53,964 bases of DNA, from contig JBBPSI010000170.1 in NCBI GenBank assembly GCA_038093515.1, forward strand, positions 1-53,964. Reading direction: 5' to 3'. The translations under genes and the position numbers were made by a program. Of this stretch, positions 42,136 through 53,634 are shown one piece after another (positions within the stretch are counted from its first letter, which is position 1; the number at the start of each line of letters is the position of its first letter). The notes beneath the pieces were generated by a model, which was given only the letters and a program-made list of their open reading frames with translations, was not told the DNA's origin and did not search any database. The stretch comes from Butyriboletus loyo. Its lineage: Eukaryota; Basidiomycota; Agaricomycetes; Boletales; Boletaceae.

Positions 42136-43842
42136 TTACTTCTTTATGGAAGAGAAGGGTAAAAGAGAAAGCATGGACCAAACTTCTTCAAACCTCTGCC
42201 ATGTCAGATTCTTCATAAAGATATCTGCAGCTTGTTGTTGAGTAGGAGTATACAAAAGAGTAATCTCCTTATCCTCAACACATTCCCAAATATAATGAAA
42301 CTGAATTGCAATGTGTTTGCTATGTCCTTCAACGGCAGGATTAGAAGCCAGAAATATAGCTCCTTGATTATCAACTAGAAGGGGTAAAGGACCAAGTCTG
42401 TATCCCAACTTGAAGAATAAGGAGCATACCCAAGAGAGCTGTTTAGCAGTCTCGGTCATGCCCATATATTCTGCTTTAGTTGAAGAGTGAGCAATCTTGT
42501 GTTGTTGTCTGGATAACCATGATACTATGCCAGATGCTAGAAATATACAATAACCTGTCATAGAACGATGGGTCTCAATATTGCCTGCCCAGTCTGTGTC
42601 ATTATAAGCAATGAAGCCAGAATTGGCTCTCAGACCAGTCTGGCTGTGTCCGGAATACATAATGCAAAGGTCTGGTGTTCCCACTAGATAGCGGACTATA
42701 TAGAGCACTCTTTGCAAATGTTCTTCCAATGGGTTGAAAGAAAATTGTGACATCTTGATGACAGCATGAGCAATATCAGGTCTAGATCCAAGCATAATAA
42801 AGAGAAGAGATCCAATGACAGACTGATATTGTGAACGCAAAGATGACAATGCTTTGGTGGTTGATGGTGAAGGATTGTAACCAGAAGGAAGAGGTGTGCA
42901 TGCAGGTTTTGCATTTTCAAGCTTGAATCATTTTATGACCTTCTGTGCATAATCACACTGATCCAGCCTCAGGGTACAGTTTTTGTGATCCCTGGTAATC
43001 TGCATGCCTAGATACTCTTTCGCTTCTCCAAGGTCTCGACTTTCCCAAGTCTTCATAAAGTGCTTTTTGTGAGCAAGGACTTGTGCTTTATCACTACCCA
43101 TAAAAAGAGCATCATCAATGTATATAACTAAAATAATGATGACTTTCCTGATGAATTTAATATAAGTTCCTGGGTCAGACAAGGTATGCTTGAAACCTTG
43201 TTTGATGAGTGATGAATGCAAGGCTGTATTCCGAAGGGCCACTTGCTTGAGGCCATAAATAGCTTTTCATAAGCAACAGACTTTACTTTCTGAGCCTTTT
43301 TGAGCGAAACCCTCAGGTTGTTCCATATAGATTTCTTCATCAAGATCTCCAAAGAGGAATGCAGTTTTGATGTCTAGGGCCTTGATTTCCCAATCTTCTA
43401 AGGCAGCTAGAGCTAAGAGAATTCTAACAGTTTCAAACCTGGCAACTGGTGAGAAGGTTTCCTCATAATCAATTCCAAAGATTTGGGTAAAGCCTTTTGC
43501 TACCCAGCAAGACTTGTGTCATCCATCGCTTTTTCATACATTTATCCATTTCCCTTTAATGACTTGACGTCCCTTGGGAAGATCTACCAGATCCCATACA
43601 TGTTGCTCTTGAAACAACTTGTATTCCTCTCCCATGGCAGTTAGCCATTTGGATCTCTTGGCAGGAGGTAACCTCATTACTACCTTATGAGACTGTGGGA
43701 TTCCATTGACAGTAGCAGCAGCAAGAAGAGATTTAATCCACTTAGCACTGTACATCTGTCCTAAGTCATCTTCTTCATTAGTGGGTCTCAGTTGATTAAC
43801 TGGTTGTGGAGTAGGAATTAACTCCTCCTGAATAGGATCCAT
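42136..43842 (-). pseudogene. pol: copia-2 reverse transcriptase and RNase H
   Basis: RT starts PPAKRSKWLTAMGEEYKLF (43842-43534), then in other frames IDYEETFSPVARFETVRILL, LDIKTAFLFGDLDEEIYMEQ and the catalytic YIDD in LVIYIDDALFMGS (about 43115). RNase H (42849-42136) is open over 237 codons with AYNDTDWAGNIETHRSMTGY, SSTKAEYMGMTETAKQ and VDNQGAIFLASNP. At least three lesions lie in RT. Confidence 0.9.
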
Positions 43843-46260
43843 TCCTCAATTTATATCCTGTTCTATCTCGATTGGAGATTGATTCCCATAAGCATTATCT
43901 GGGACAATCCATGGAACATGGTTGTGAGTAGGATGAGGATTAAAGTCCTGACCCATCTGCAAGAAATCTGGATTGGTAATTGTTGGGATTGGAACACCAT
44001 GAGACCGTAAATCCTGATCAAACTCGTCATATAAGTCATGTTGGTGACCTTGAGCACATTCATCACATGTCAGATGATATTGATGAGGACGATTGTGAAA
44101 TTCAGTGCTTCATGCACAGAGTCAGGAGATTGAGGTTCGAGGAATAAAGGTGATGGTGGATTTTTAGGCATTACCCAGGGAGAAGGTGTGACTGATGGAT
44201 GAGGAGATGGTTGTTGCATATCATTAGGATTTAAAATGGGGGAAATTGGTGGTAGGCCTTCATGTATTATACCAGTTCCATCAAAGCGTACTCCTAGTGG
44301 AGGTGACACGTCTGCCTGTTGTTGGTTTGATGGTGGGGTGTCAGATGTACTATCTTCATCATCTCCATTTTCATTGGCATCTGTTGGAAGAATAGGAGGC
44401 AGAATTGCAGCTTGTCTATTATCCTGTTCTTTGGAACAATGTGGGAAAGATTCTTCGTCAAAAGTCACAATGGACTCAACAAGAACACGTCTTCAGGTTG
44501 AAGACCAAAAGCAATAACCTTTGGTGCCAGATTCATATCCAATGAAAGTGGCTTGCTCCAATTTCGGAGACAATTTATTGTCCCTGAGTTCCTTCTTGAT
44601 AAAAATGTATCCACAGCATCCAAATACCTGGAAGTATGATACGTCCGGTTTCTCCCTAGAGAACATTTCGATAGGGGTTTTCCAATTGTGACAATGCATT
44701 GGTTGGCGATTGTAGATGTGAAGTGAGGTTTTGGTTGCATCCTGCCAGAAGACTTTTGGTAGACAGGCAGTGTGATGCATCGCTTCTTCTTTCTGCAGAA
44801 TGGTCCAATTAAATTGCTCTGTATGTCCATTCTGTTGAGGGGTATGAGGTACAGAGAGCTGATGCTCAATGTCCCTGGACGAGAGGAACATCTGAATGTC
44901 CTTAGATATGTATTCCTCCCCATGATCCAAATGGACAGCAAGTAGCAAAGACTGGGTCTGACGCTCAGCCTAGACGACAACTTCCTTGAAAGCATCAGCT
45001 GCTTCAGATTTGAGTTGTAAAAACCTTAAAATGGCAAAAGCTGAGTAGTCGTCAATAAAAGTTAAAATATAGCACTTCTGAGTCCAAGAGTGTGTGGGGA
45101 ATTCAACCAAGTCAGAATGCACTAGCCCAAGGACCTGTTAACAGCTGGAATCTCTCAGCTGGAGCTCACTGTCAGAAACTATATATTCAAGTAGAACTAA
45201 CTTCACATACCTGGAGCTCACTGTCAGAAACTGAGGAACTAAGACAGTGGGCTCCGAGCTACATCTGAAGCGCTACAACAACAAGACACAACATGATGAC
45301 TAAGTAGACAGTCCATAATCTGCAGAGTGCGAAATAAGCAAATGTAACAGGACCTGAGATGCACGTTTGGATAAGGGTGCATAGGGATGTTCATGCATCT
45401 TGCCCCAGGCGCAGCCTCAACAAGGTGAAACGTCAGAAGGTTCAGGGATATTTGGCATAGCCTTAACGTTCTTGTAAGCATGGTGTAATATGTTTTTGGA
45501 TGGATGTCCAAAATGATGATGCCATAACAAAGAAGATCTGACATCCTGCAAGGAGTGGATCCCAACATCTGGAGTTAGCATTGCAGCCTGAAACCAGTGG
45601 AGGGGATTGTTCAGAAGCAAGGCAGAAGCCTGCACTACCAAACATTCTTGAGGGTCCCAAATCTTGGTTTGATCAGTGATTTCACAGCAGTAACCAATTT
45701 TGGTTAGAGCAGTGACCAATAAAAGTCTATGGGCAGCATTTGGTGCATACCAAACTCCTGTAAGCTCCATTGGAATGGGCTTATCCTTCCCTAGTCTCTG
45801 CATTAACAACACAGTACCAGGTCCAAACATTTTTATGGTTGTGCCATTTGCTGTGGTCACATTTCACTCGGTATCACCGAGATCCATGAAGTCAGCAATG
45901 TGTGGTATGACATGGTCAGTACAACCACTGTCAATCATCCAGGCATCAGAAAGAAGATCCTTCTCTGAAGGGACATCTCCAGATGTGTAAGCTCCCGCAA
46001 TATACAGATCACCAAGATTGAATTCATTGGAATAATCATATACAGTGTCATAGTCCTCAGGGGTTTGCTGGTATGTAGAGTCCCAGACATTAATGTCATG
46101 GGAGTCAAGACCATGCTTCCAAGTGCCATCAGCATGACGAGCAGTATTACCATAAAAGGATTCCTCATCCTTCTCATTGATCGACTCTAAAAATGTTGAA
46201 AGACAGACTGCCTTAGCTTTACAATCCTTCTTCTTTGGCTGACCACGAGACCCTTAAGGT
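43843..46260 (-). pseudogene. copia-2 protease, integrase and linker
   Basis: The protease motif SWMIDSGCTDHVIPH (about 45930) has DSGC where copia usually has D(S/T)GA. The GAG-pre-integrase domain follows (LLWHHHFGHPSKNILHHAYK), then the integrase core in pieces: LVHSDLVEFPTHSWTQK, LAVHLDHGEEY and PHTPQQNGHTEQFNWTI, keeping D, D and E. A Pro/Ser-rich linker (44468-44070) leads to RT. The solo LTR-E at 45136-45349 splits the integrase. Confidence 0.88.
45136..45349 (-). repeat. Solo copia-type LTR (LTR-E) in copia-2
   Basis: 214 bp, TGTTAACAGC to AATGTAACA, with perfect GGACC duplications (45131-45135 and 45350-45354). Almost identical to the copy at 12553. Confidence 0.95.
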
Positions 46261-47489
46261 TTAGAGGGAATCATGGTGTTTCTGAAAGGAGTGTGAAGAG
46301 AATGTATCAGCATCTCTGTCCTCATAATAAGGTGATGTGAGGGGTGGTCCCATCAGATCATCATCTCCCCAACCTGCATGACCAACAGTAGATTCAGTTT
46401 CCATCAGGAAATCTGTAAGCATATGATCACCAAGTTGCGTTTCACCCAACTCCACAATGTTGGCAAATCCGTCCATTTCCATTTCCACCTCATTCGCTTT
46501 CCCTTTCCCTTTTCCTTTTCCTTATCATGTCTTGAAACCAGAACAAGCATTAGTGTGTTCGTTCTGATTTGCTCCAGATCCTGAAGGTCCTCCATAAGGC
46601 AAAGCAGGCATATGATTAGGCTGCTGCCTTTGCTGCTGTGGTTGAAAAGGCCTCTTCTGTCCAGGATGACCACATCCACCAGAAGGTTGTTGAGGGCAAG
46701 CCTGATTATTCCAATTTGTCTGTGCAGGTGGAGGAGGTCCGCATCTGACTGTGTTGGTTCAGTTGAGCTGGAAATCTGGTGCAACTGTGTTTGCATGAGA
46801 GGTTGAAGGATAAGGGATCTGGCCAGTGCCAGCACAAAGTTGGAGCTCATGTGTGATCATAGGAATGATAATGTTCAGCATGAATTGTTGAATGTTGGTG
46901 TTATGGACAATGTTGGACACCAGAGGTTCAAATGACTTCAGTAACTTGATGAGCAAGATCATGGAACAGAAGTTGTTGGGAAGACTTAATCCCACAGCTT
47001 CCATTTTGTGGAAAGCGTCCATTAAAGACATGAGACAGCAATGGTGTTAGCTTCATGAATATGAATGTTCATGGCTTGGTGGAACAAGAAGAATTGACCT
47101 GTAATGCCCATGGTTGCATAGGTGTCATGCAGGAAGTCCCAGAGAGTTTTGGCAACAGAGATATTGATGGTATTGGCAATTATTTGGCCATTAGTGTCAT
47201 AGAGGGAGGGAGAGTAGTCATAGTTGACTGCATGTTGGAGTTCTGGGGAGATATAGATGGCGAGCATGCCAACAGAGCACTTGTCCAGCGAGACCCACTT
47301 TTGCTGGTCAGCAGCTGTCTGATTGTGGTACTCGGAGGTGCCATCTACTATCAACCAGACACCGATAACAGTGAGAGCATGTCTCATTTGATGAGACCAT
47401 GCTGTATAGTTGTCCGCACCAGTCAGGACAGGAAGTCTCTGCTGGATTTGAGCATCAATCTTGAATTCAGATATGGTGGGGAGCGACAT
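46261..47489 (-). pseudogene. gag: copia-2 gag
   Basis: It starts MSLPTISEFKIDAQIQQRLP at 47489, then GADNYTAWSHQMRHALTVIG, WLIVDGTSEYHNQ and SVAKTLWDFLHDTYATMG, as in copia gag. Frameshifts near 47030 and 46760 lead to a Gln/Pro-rich region with a degenerate cysteine cluster, and a Lys/Gly stretch (GKGKGKGK) near 46500. Confidence 0.85.
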
Positions 47490-47501
47490 GATAATTGTTT
47501 T

Positions 47502-48741
47502 TTAGAACAAAAATCCGAAGATGAACTGATCAAAGGAAGAGAAAGCTTTGTCAGCATTTAGATTAGAAGGATTAGATAAAGGAGAAGGTAAACCAGCTGG
47601 AAGACCTATCAGATTAACCACAGGCATATAAAACATAGGTAGTTCTGAAGGTTCCAGTAAATCCAGTTGTGGTGTTTCTTGCACCAAGTATCTGTGTTCA
47701 TCATACTGAAAGTCTCCTCCTGAGTCATTAGACTCATTTCCTAGACCAATGTTTGAAAGATTACTTCCTTTGATCACATGTTCTCCTGTTTTGACTCTGT
47801 GTAAGTTTCTATCTGGGATCTCATGAGGAAGAGCAGATAGCAGTGGTGCCAAAGCAGCACATATCGCTTCAAATTCCTCATACTGAATGTTGGGAAACCA
47901 GTATGGATTTTCTATTCTTCCACTAGAGAATTTTACAGTGTAATCAGAGTGCAAAATGTAGATAGTAGGAGAAATTTGTCCATATGGTAGGAGAACTTGT
48001 GCATAATCCTCTGGAATCGTGTACATGTGAAGAAAGGTAAGTGTATTCCTAGAAAGGAGTGGACTGTGCTTGAGCCTGACATCTCTGACATAGAGAGGTC
48101 CTGATAGGACCGATGACTGTAAGGTCTCATGTGGCTTGAAGCAGACAAGGTCCACATTGGTTACTAGGAGGTGAAAGTCATCCCAGAACTTGATGCTCTG
48201 CAGGAGTTTGACTTCTTCATCTTCCTCTAGTCTCAACTCCAATCTCCCAATATTCATGATGATTGCTTCGATCTAACTCTTGACAGTTTGTAAGATCCGT
48301 CTGGAGTCATCCAAGATCTCATTGTAGGTGTTGGACATTTTGAGCTAGGTCATCAGTGATGTCTTGCTGCTCTGCAGTGAGTTCGTGAGCAAACCTAAAC
48401 AAAAGATTGGAAGCTTCAATCTCGATGCAATTCTTTCAGAAGAAAGGATTGATCTGGTGGAACCTTGTCCTCCAAATCTGATCCTGTATCTCATTCCATC
48501 TCCTTCATGTTGGTATGTCCCAATTTCTAAAATGTTCTTCGCCAACTTCAAAGAACTCTGTAGGTCGCCTGGAATAATCATAGGTTTTGATGTGCCCATG
48601 ATCATTAACTGAAGGATAAATCCTATTGATAAGTGATGGGTCTTGCACTGCAAGAGGCATGTTCCAGAGCATGTCCTTGTCGTGTCCTTGAAAAGGTGAT
48701 GACTTGTCATAGAATGGGGCGAGACATTCCTTCATTTTCAA
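47502..48741 (-). pseudogene. Unknown ORF group directly upstream of copia-2 gag
   Basis: The minus strand carries three consecutive protein-like parts: MKMKECLAPFYDKSSPFQGH and YDYSRRPTEFFEVGEEHFRN (48741-48505), a middle part in other frames (to 48345), and an intact 251-codon frame (48257-47502). The last begins with a short coiled-coil-like stretch (GRLELRLEEDEEVKLLQSIK) followed by VRDVRLKHSPLLS, IPEDYAQVLLPYGQISPTIY and NPYWFPNIQYEEFEAICAAL. No domain is recognised. Its stop lies about 10 nt before the copia-2 gag ATG, with no LTR or primer-binding site between. It may be an extra 5' ORF of copia-2 or an older neighbour joined by rearrangement. Confidence 0.5.
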
Positions 48742-48770
48742 AGTGAAGGGGTAATGGGATTGACAGAATA

Positions 48771-50360
48771 CAGTGGCTCAAAAAACTGTCCGCATATTTG
48801 CATGTTTTACATTAAATATCACTCAATGCAATAACCCCTGATCCTAACTCTAGGCAGTGGGTGTATGAAATAAGATACCTGCCCTTGGCCTTCTATTGGC
48901 CCAGGAATCAGGTAATATGGATAAGGTTTGATGGAATGTCAGCTATTTTAAAATGACAGGTCATGCAGACAGTTTTTTGACTTTAAGTTTTGATCACATA
49001 TATTAGACCCTAGATGCTGTAATATCATTACATACATCCATCAAGGGTCCTATTATGTCACCTTTATGTAACTGAGTGTCAGCCAACATATATAAACCCC
49101 ATCCTCTTATGTTCATTTTCTCATTGTCACCATGAAATCCATTTCCACCTCTCTAAGACAAAATATTATCTCTTTCTCCTCTCTTGGCCTTTCAACTAGG
49201 AAGATTGCCTCCCAGACTGGCCTAGGGAAGTCTACTGTGGCTAGGGTACTCCAAGAGATCCAACCTGACAAGGAGAAGCTTCATGCTGGCTGTCCTTCTA
49301 AGCTTACTCCTACCAACAAATGTGCTATTGTCCAGCAAATCATTACTGGCAAGGCCAAAAATGCAGTCCAGGCTACAAATTTCATCAATTCCATCATTGA
49401 ACCTCCAATCCCCTCACATACAGTGAGAAAAGACCTCAAGGAGGGTGCATTTAAAGGCTGTGATGATGAAGAAGAAATCTCTTTTTCCAATTGGCCCTAG
49501 AAAAAGATGATTTGCCTTTGCTCTCAAGTATCAATAAGGACTGGAAGAGGATTATTTGGTTGGATGAGACCAAAATAAATAGAATTGGGTCAGATGGACA
49601 GGAGTGTATGTGTGGAAAAAGAAGAGAGAGAGCCTAACTGCCAGAGAGGTTAAAGGTACAGTCAAGTTTGGAGCAAGTTTCCTAATGGTATAGGGTTCAA
49701 TGGAGTGGGGGCTTTAAGTGAGGTTGAGGGGAGGATGGATGGTGAACAGTATGTGTAAATTCTAGAGGAAGAATTGCTATAACACATGGAGAAATCTGGA
49801 ATTTCTCAACATGATATCATTTTTCAGCAGAATAATGATCCCAAACATACCTCCAAAAGAGCCCAGAATTGGTTTGAGGAGCAAGGAATCAAGCTTCTGG
49901 ATTGGCCTGCACAATCTCCAGACCTCAACCCCATTGAACACACTTGGAATCACCTCAAAAGATGTCTCTCAGCTTATAATAGTGCTCCTACAGGAGTTTA
50001 TCAATTATGGGAAAGGGTGATGGTAGAGTGGGGGAATATTTCTGTGGAACAGTGTCACAAATGGATAGAAAGCATGCCTAGAAGAGTTGAAGCAGTTATC
50101 AAGGCCAAGGGAGCTCATACCAAATACTAGATAGTTGGATTTTTGTAAAGTCAAAAAACTGTCTGCATGACCTGTCATTTTAGAATAGCTAACATTCCAT
50201 CAAGCCATATCCATATTACCTGATTCCTGGGCCAATAGAAGGCCAAGGGTAGGTACCATATTTCATACACCCACCACCTAGGGTTAGGATCAGGGGTTAT
50301 TGCATTGAGTGATATTTAATGTAAAATATGCAAACATGCGGACAGTTTTTTGAGCCACTG
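48771..50360 (+). mobile_element. Tc1-like transposon Tc1-B, complete ends
   Basis: 1590 bp, CAGTGGCTCAAAAAACTG to TTTTTTGAGCCACTG, in TA duplications (48769-48770 and 50361-50362). The inverted ends are 213 bp on each side (48771-48983 and 50148-50360), each with an inverted copy of CAAAAAACTGTCYGCAT at its inner edge. Confidence 0.95.
49132..50130 (+). pseudogene. Tc1-B transposase, catalytic Asp replaced
   Basis: The N-terminal HTH (SLRQNIISFSSLGLSTRKIA, GLGKSTVARVLQEI) is open to 49500. The middle is broken by frameshifts and stops (about 49500-49785). The C-terminal core (49786-50130) reads FQQNNDPKHT with Asn for the second catalytic Asp, then SPDLNPIEHTWNHL and IESMPRRVEAVIKAKGAHTK. 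It is inactive. Confidence 0.9.
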
Positions 50361-50529
50361 TATCTCCACAGCCACATGGCCACATCAGATGACCAAGGGA
50401 CTGGTTTGTAGCCAGGAGGCAGTGATACATCCCACCTCACCAATGCTAAGCGGAATTCCCATGCTATCAGGTGCTACATAGTATCTAGTGCAAAACAGTG
50501 AAACATTGCAAGGGTTTTTTCACTCACTG
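50361..50529. mobile_element. Right-end fragment of a Tc1-A-type transposon
   Basis: It matches the right inverted end of Tc1-A (22196-22364) up to CACTCACTG and is followed by TA. The rest of that element is missing; its left side is Tc1-B. Confidence 0.85.
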
Positions 50530-50896
50530 TATTATCTTCATGGATTCCATGCTTTGAAGCAATCCTTGCTGTAGAATTGCCACATACTGTTCAGCATCCA
50601 TTCTCCCCTCAACCCCATTCAAAACCCCCATTCCATTCCATCCTATGCAGCCCCATACCATCAGGGAACCTCCTCCAAACTTAACTGTACCTTTAACCTC
50701 TTTGGAAGTTAGACCCTTCCCTTTCTTTTTCCATTTATACTCCTGTCCATCTGACCCAATTCTATTGATTTTGGTCTCATCTGACCAAATAACCCTCTTC
50801 CAGTCCTCTACAGTCCAATGTTGATACTTGAGAGCAAAGACCAATCTTCTTTTCCTGTGGCTGACTGAAAGAAGGGGTTTCTTCTTCTTCACCACA
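50530..50896 (-). pseudogene. Tc1-B-family transposase fragment (Tc1-C)
   Basis: An uninterrupted frame contains KKKKPLLSVSHRKRRLVFAL, HWTVEDWKRVIWSDETKINR, VKGTVKFGGGSLMVWGCIGW and MDAEQYVAILQQGLLQSME. It is close to the Tc1-B sequence but undamaged here. It is cut by the Tc1-A fragment on one side and by LTR-C on the other. Confidence 0.85.
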
Positions 50897-51846
50897 AACT
50901 AACAACTAGAACCTAGGCAGCACTCTGGAGTAGCTGCAGGACTTGTCTGAAGGCAATCTCAGTCTATGTCTAAGTGCTGACACTTAGTGTTATGAGGCCA
51001 AGCAACGTGCAGTCGAATGCTAGCATGAATACAAGTCCACACGAGGTCCCAACAACAGTTGCAGTAGTACACAAACTACTGGCAAGAGTGATCAAGGAGT
51101 TCTAGCTTAGTCCTCAACTATTTCTAGCGAATAGACAAGTGGTTAAAACTAGGGAATCCTAGTCTAACCACGAGCCTTTATATATTGTACAGATATGCAC
51201 ACAGACCAAGCTGTGTGTGAGATGAACTACTATACATGGCTAGACTACAGGGTTAATGGGAATCAAAGAGAAGAGAAGTAAATGGAGATTAAATACATGT
51301 GTCATGACGTCATAGAGTCTAGGCCTGGTCTAGGCCATGACATCATATGCTTAGTCAGCAGGGGATCACATGTAAGTTCCCACGATCACGTGCGCTATGT
51401 CACGTGACCTTTGAAAGTGAAAGTTTGACTGAAACAACTAAGTCCAAAGTTTAAAGTGTACAAATGAATGTTATGATTATAACACTTAGAGACTGGAAGG
51501 AAGTAGCTGCTAGCAAGTAAATTGCATAGAACTAGATGGTGTATATGGATAGAGGCACTAGGTACTTATACTAGTAGGACCCGTGCACAGACCATGCCAT
51601 ATTAGGTCATAAGAGTCACTACAAGTCAGAATGAGTTGTGGTGGGTTGAGGGCAAGGGAATGGCATAGACTCTAGAATGTTCTAGAGTAGAAATGAAATA
51701 GCGTCTAGAATGGGGGTTAGAATGACTAAGCAGAATGGCTAGCCTGTTCAAAGAATAGGAGGCGAAGCCTCAGAGCAAAAGGTAGTCTGACATAAAGAGG
51801 AGAAAAAGAGTACTCAACTGCAACATTATCCCAGATAACTGTAACA
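50897..51846 (-). repeat. LTR-C copy, interrupted by LTR-B
   Basis: It resembles LTR-A in layout (CTAACAACTAGAAC near its start, a GCACAGACC block, a TATA-like box, and the reverse of ATCTAGTTCT) but is a separate family. It ends CAGATAACTGTAACA. The first ~15 nt are missing at the junction with Tc1-C. Confidence 0.7.
50988..51484 (-). repeat. LTR-B inserted in LTR-C
   Basis: 497 bp, TGTTATGAGGCC to GATTATAACA, with perfect CTTAG duplications (50983-50987 and 51485-51489). Confidence 0.95.
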
Positions 51847-51968
51847 CTATTTCCTTCCAGTCTCTAAGTGCCAGCACTTAGACATAGACTGAGATCGCCC
51901 TCAGACGAGTCCTGCAGCTACTCCAGAGTGCTGCCTAGGTTCTAGTTGTTAGTGCCACAAGTGTAACA
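51847..51968 (+). repeat. Partial LTR-C, inverted relative to the preceding copy
   Basis: TTCCTTCCAGTCTCTAAG to CACAAGTGTAACA is the reverse complement of the start of the LTR-C at 50897. It carries the hairpin CAGTCT-CTAAGTGC-CA-GCACTTAG-ACAT-AGACTG (51858-51891). Confidence 0.75.
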
Positions 51969-51988
51969 CTCTGCAGCATCTCTGACAG

Positions 51989-53634
51989 TGTTACGCTAAA
52001 GCACACAACAAGCTAGCAAGCGAGCACTTATAGGGGCTCGGGCCTAATGAGGAAGCAGGCCGACTCGTGTAACGACACTATCGGGTGTCTTGCAAAGCAA
52101 GTGTCAGGAGATATCGAAAGGTGGATGCCTGTCAAGATCGACCAGACTCTTATTGGCTTTATCGGCAAGAGGAATGTGTTACGCTGGAGTGCAAAACAAC
52201 TAGCAGCGAGCGCTTGAATAGGGGCTCGAGCCTAATCGGGAAGATGGCCGACTCGCGTAGATGACGCTATCGGGCTTCTGCAGAGCAAGTGTCGGCGAGA
52301 TGTCGTATGGTGGCGACCAGACGAGATCGAGCTGAAGCTTATCGGCTCTATCGGCAGAGTGGGGTATAAGCTAGATTGCTAGGCACTTGGTAGATGCGTA
52401 GAATTAGCTAAAGAGTCTGTACTTCTCGAAGTACTTGTGTATATACTACTGGGTATCGTGCACAGACTGAGCTGTGCGTGGCAGCGAAGGGCAAAGGGCT
52501 ATGAGTCTGTCTGAGTCATAGTGGCGAATGAAGAGGCGGCAAAGTGCCGGTAACGAGGGAGCGAAGCTCCAGGTAAGGTGGCGACATCGTCAGCGAATGA
52601 GAAGTGCTGAACATGAAGTGACGATGTCCATGAGGCCGGCCCCACAGGGCGAAGGGTGCGTGAACGGCAGAGCCCTTGGATACGGGTCTCAACACGAAGG
52701 TAAGAACGCGTCGTAATCTAATCACGTGCTAGTCACATGATGCAAGCAATGTTATTGGTCAAATAAGAAGGGACGCGACAGCTCAGCTGAAGGGTCCGGC
52801 CCGACGGGGCGACGAGACAGGGGCTATCTCAGTGTAGCGTCACTGAGACTCGCAGGATGACTGGGGAAGTGGATAATGTCCACTAGGCGACTAAGGAGCG
52901 GGCGATGGGCAGCATCGTGGGACGGCGGGGGCAGCGGGGACGTGTGAGCGTGGGAAAACGAGTGGCGGGGTACACTTAGGGGTAAAACTGTAACAGAATG
53001 GGTATAATGCTAGATTACTATGCACTTGGTAGATGCGTAAAATTAGCTAGGGAACTCGTACTAGTCTAAGTATGTGTATATATATACTAATAGTTATCGT
53101 GCACAGACCGAGCTGTGCATGGCAGCAAGGGTGAAGGGTTATGAGTCGACGTGAGTCATAATGGTGGAGTGGGAGGCGGGAAAGTGCCGGTAATGAGGGA
53201 GCAAAGCTCTGGACAAGATGGCGACATCATCAGCAAATAAGAAGGGCTAAAGGCAAAGTGACGATGTCCATGAGGCGAGCCCCACAGGGCAAAGGGGACA
53301 CAAACAGCAGAGCCCTTGGATACGGGTCTCGACACGAAGGTACAATGTGTCGTAATCTAATCACATGCTAGTCACATGATGTAACAAATGTCATTGGTTA
53401 AAGAACAAGAGGACGCGACAGCTCAGCTGTGGGTCTGGCCCGACGGGGTGGCGACATAGGGGCTATCTCAGTGTAGCGACACTGAGACTTGCGGAACGAC
53501 TGGGGAAGTGGATAATGTCCACTAGGCAACTAGGGAGTGGGTGATGGGCGGCATCACAAGACGGCGGGGGTGGCGGGTACACGAGAGCGTGGGAAAATGA
53601 GTGGCAGGGTACGCTTAGGGGTAAAACTGTAACA
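51989..53634 (-). repeat. Solo LTR-D (outer), interrupted by LTR-D
   Basis: TGTTACGCTAAAGC to AAAACTGTAACA, with perfect GACAG duplications (51984-51988 and 53635-53639). Net length is 822 bp after removal of the inner copy. Confidence 0.94.
52177..52995 (-). repeat. LTR-D inserted into LTR-D
   Basis: 819 bp, TGTTACGCTGGAGTGC to AAAACTGTAACA, with perfect GAATG duplications (52172-52176 and 52996-53000). Same orientation as its host LTR. Confidence 0.95.

Larger units (their letters stand above)
41630..47489 (-). mobile_element. Second Ty1/copia element (copia-2), 5' LTR not found
   Basis: A 488-bp 3' LTR (41630-42117) and a polypurine tract are followed on the minus strand by RNase H, RT, integrase, protease and gag back to 47489. 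A solo LTR-E is inserted at 45136-45349. No matching 5' LTR appears upstream of gag; an unrelated ORF group (47502-48741) lies there instead. Many stops and frameshifts. Confidence 0.88.

Noticed and set aside
52516..52725. ORFs inside LTR-D (for example 52516-52725 and 20482-20691)
   Set aside because: They recur in each LTR-D copy with frame breaks and lie in promoter/R sequence; no sign of coding constraint.
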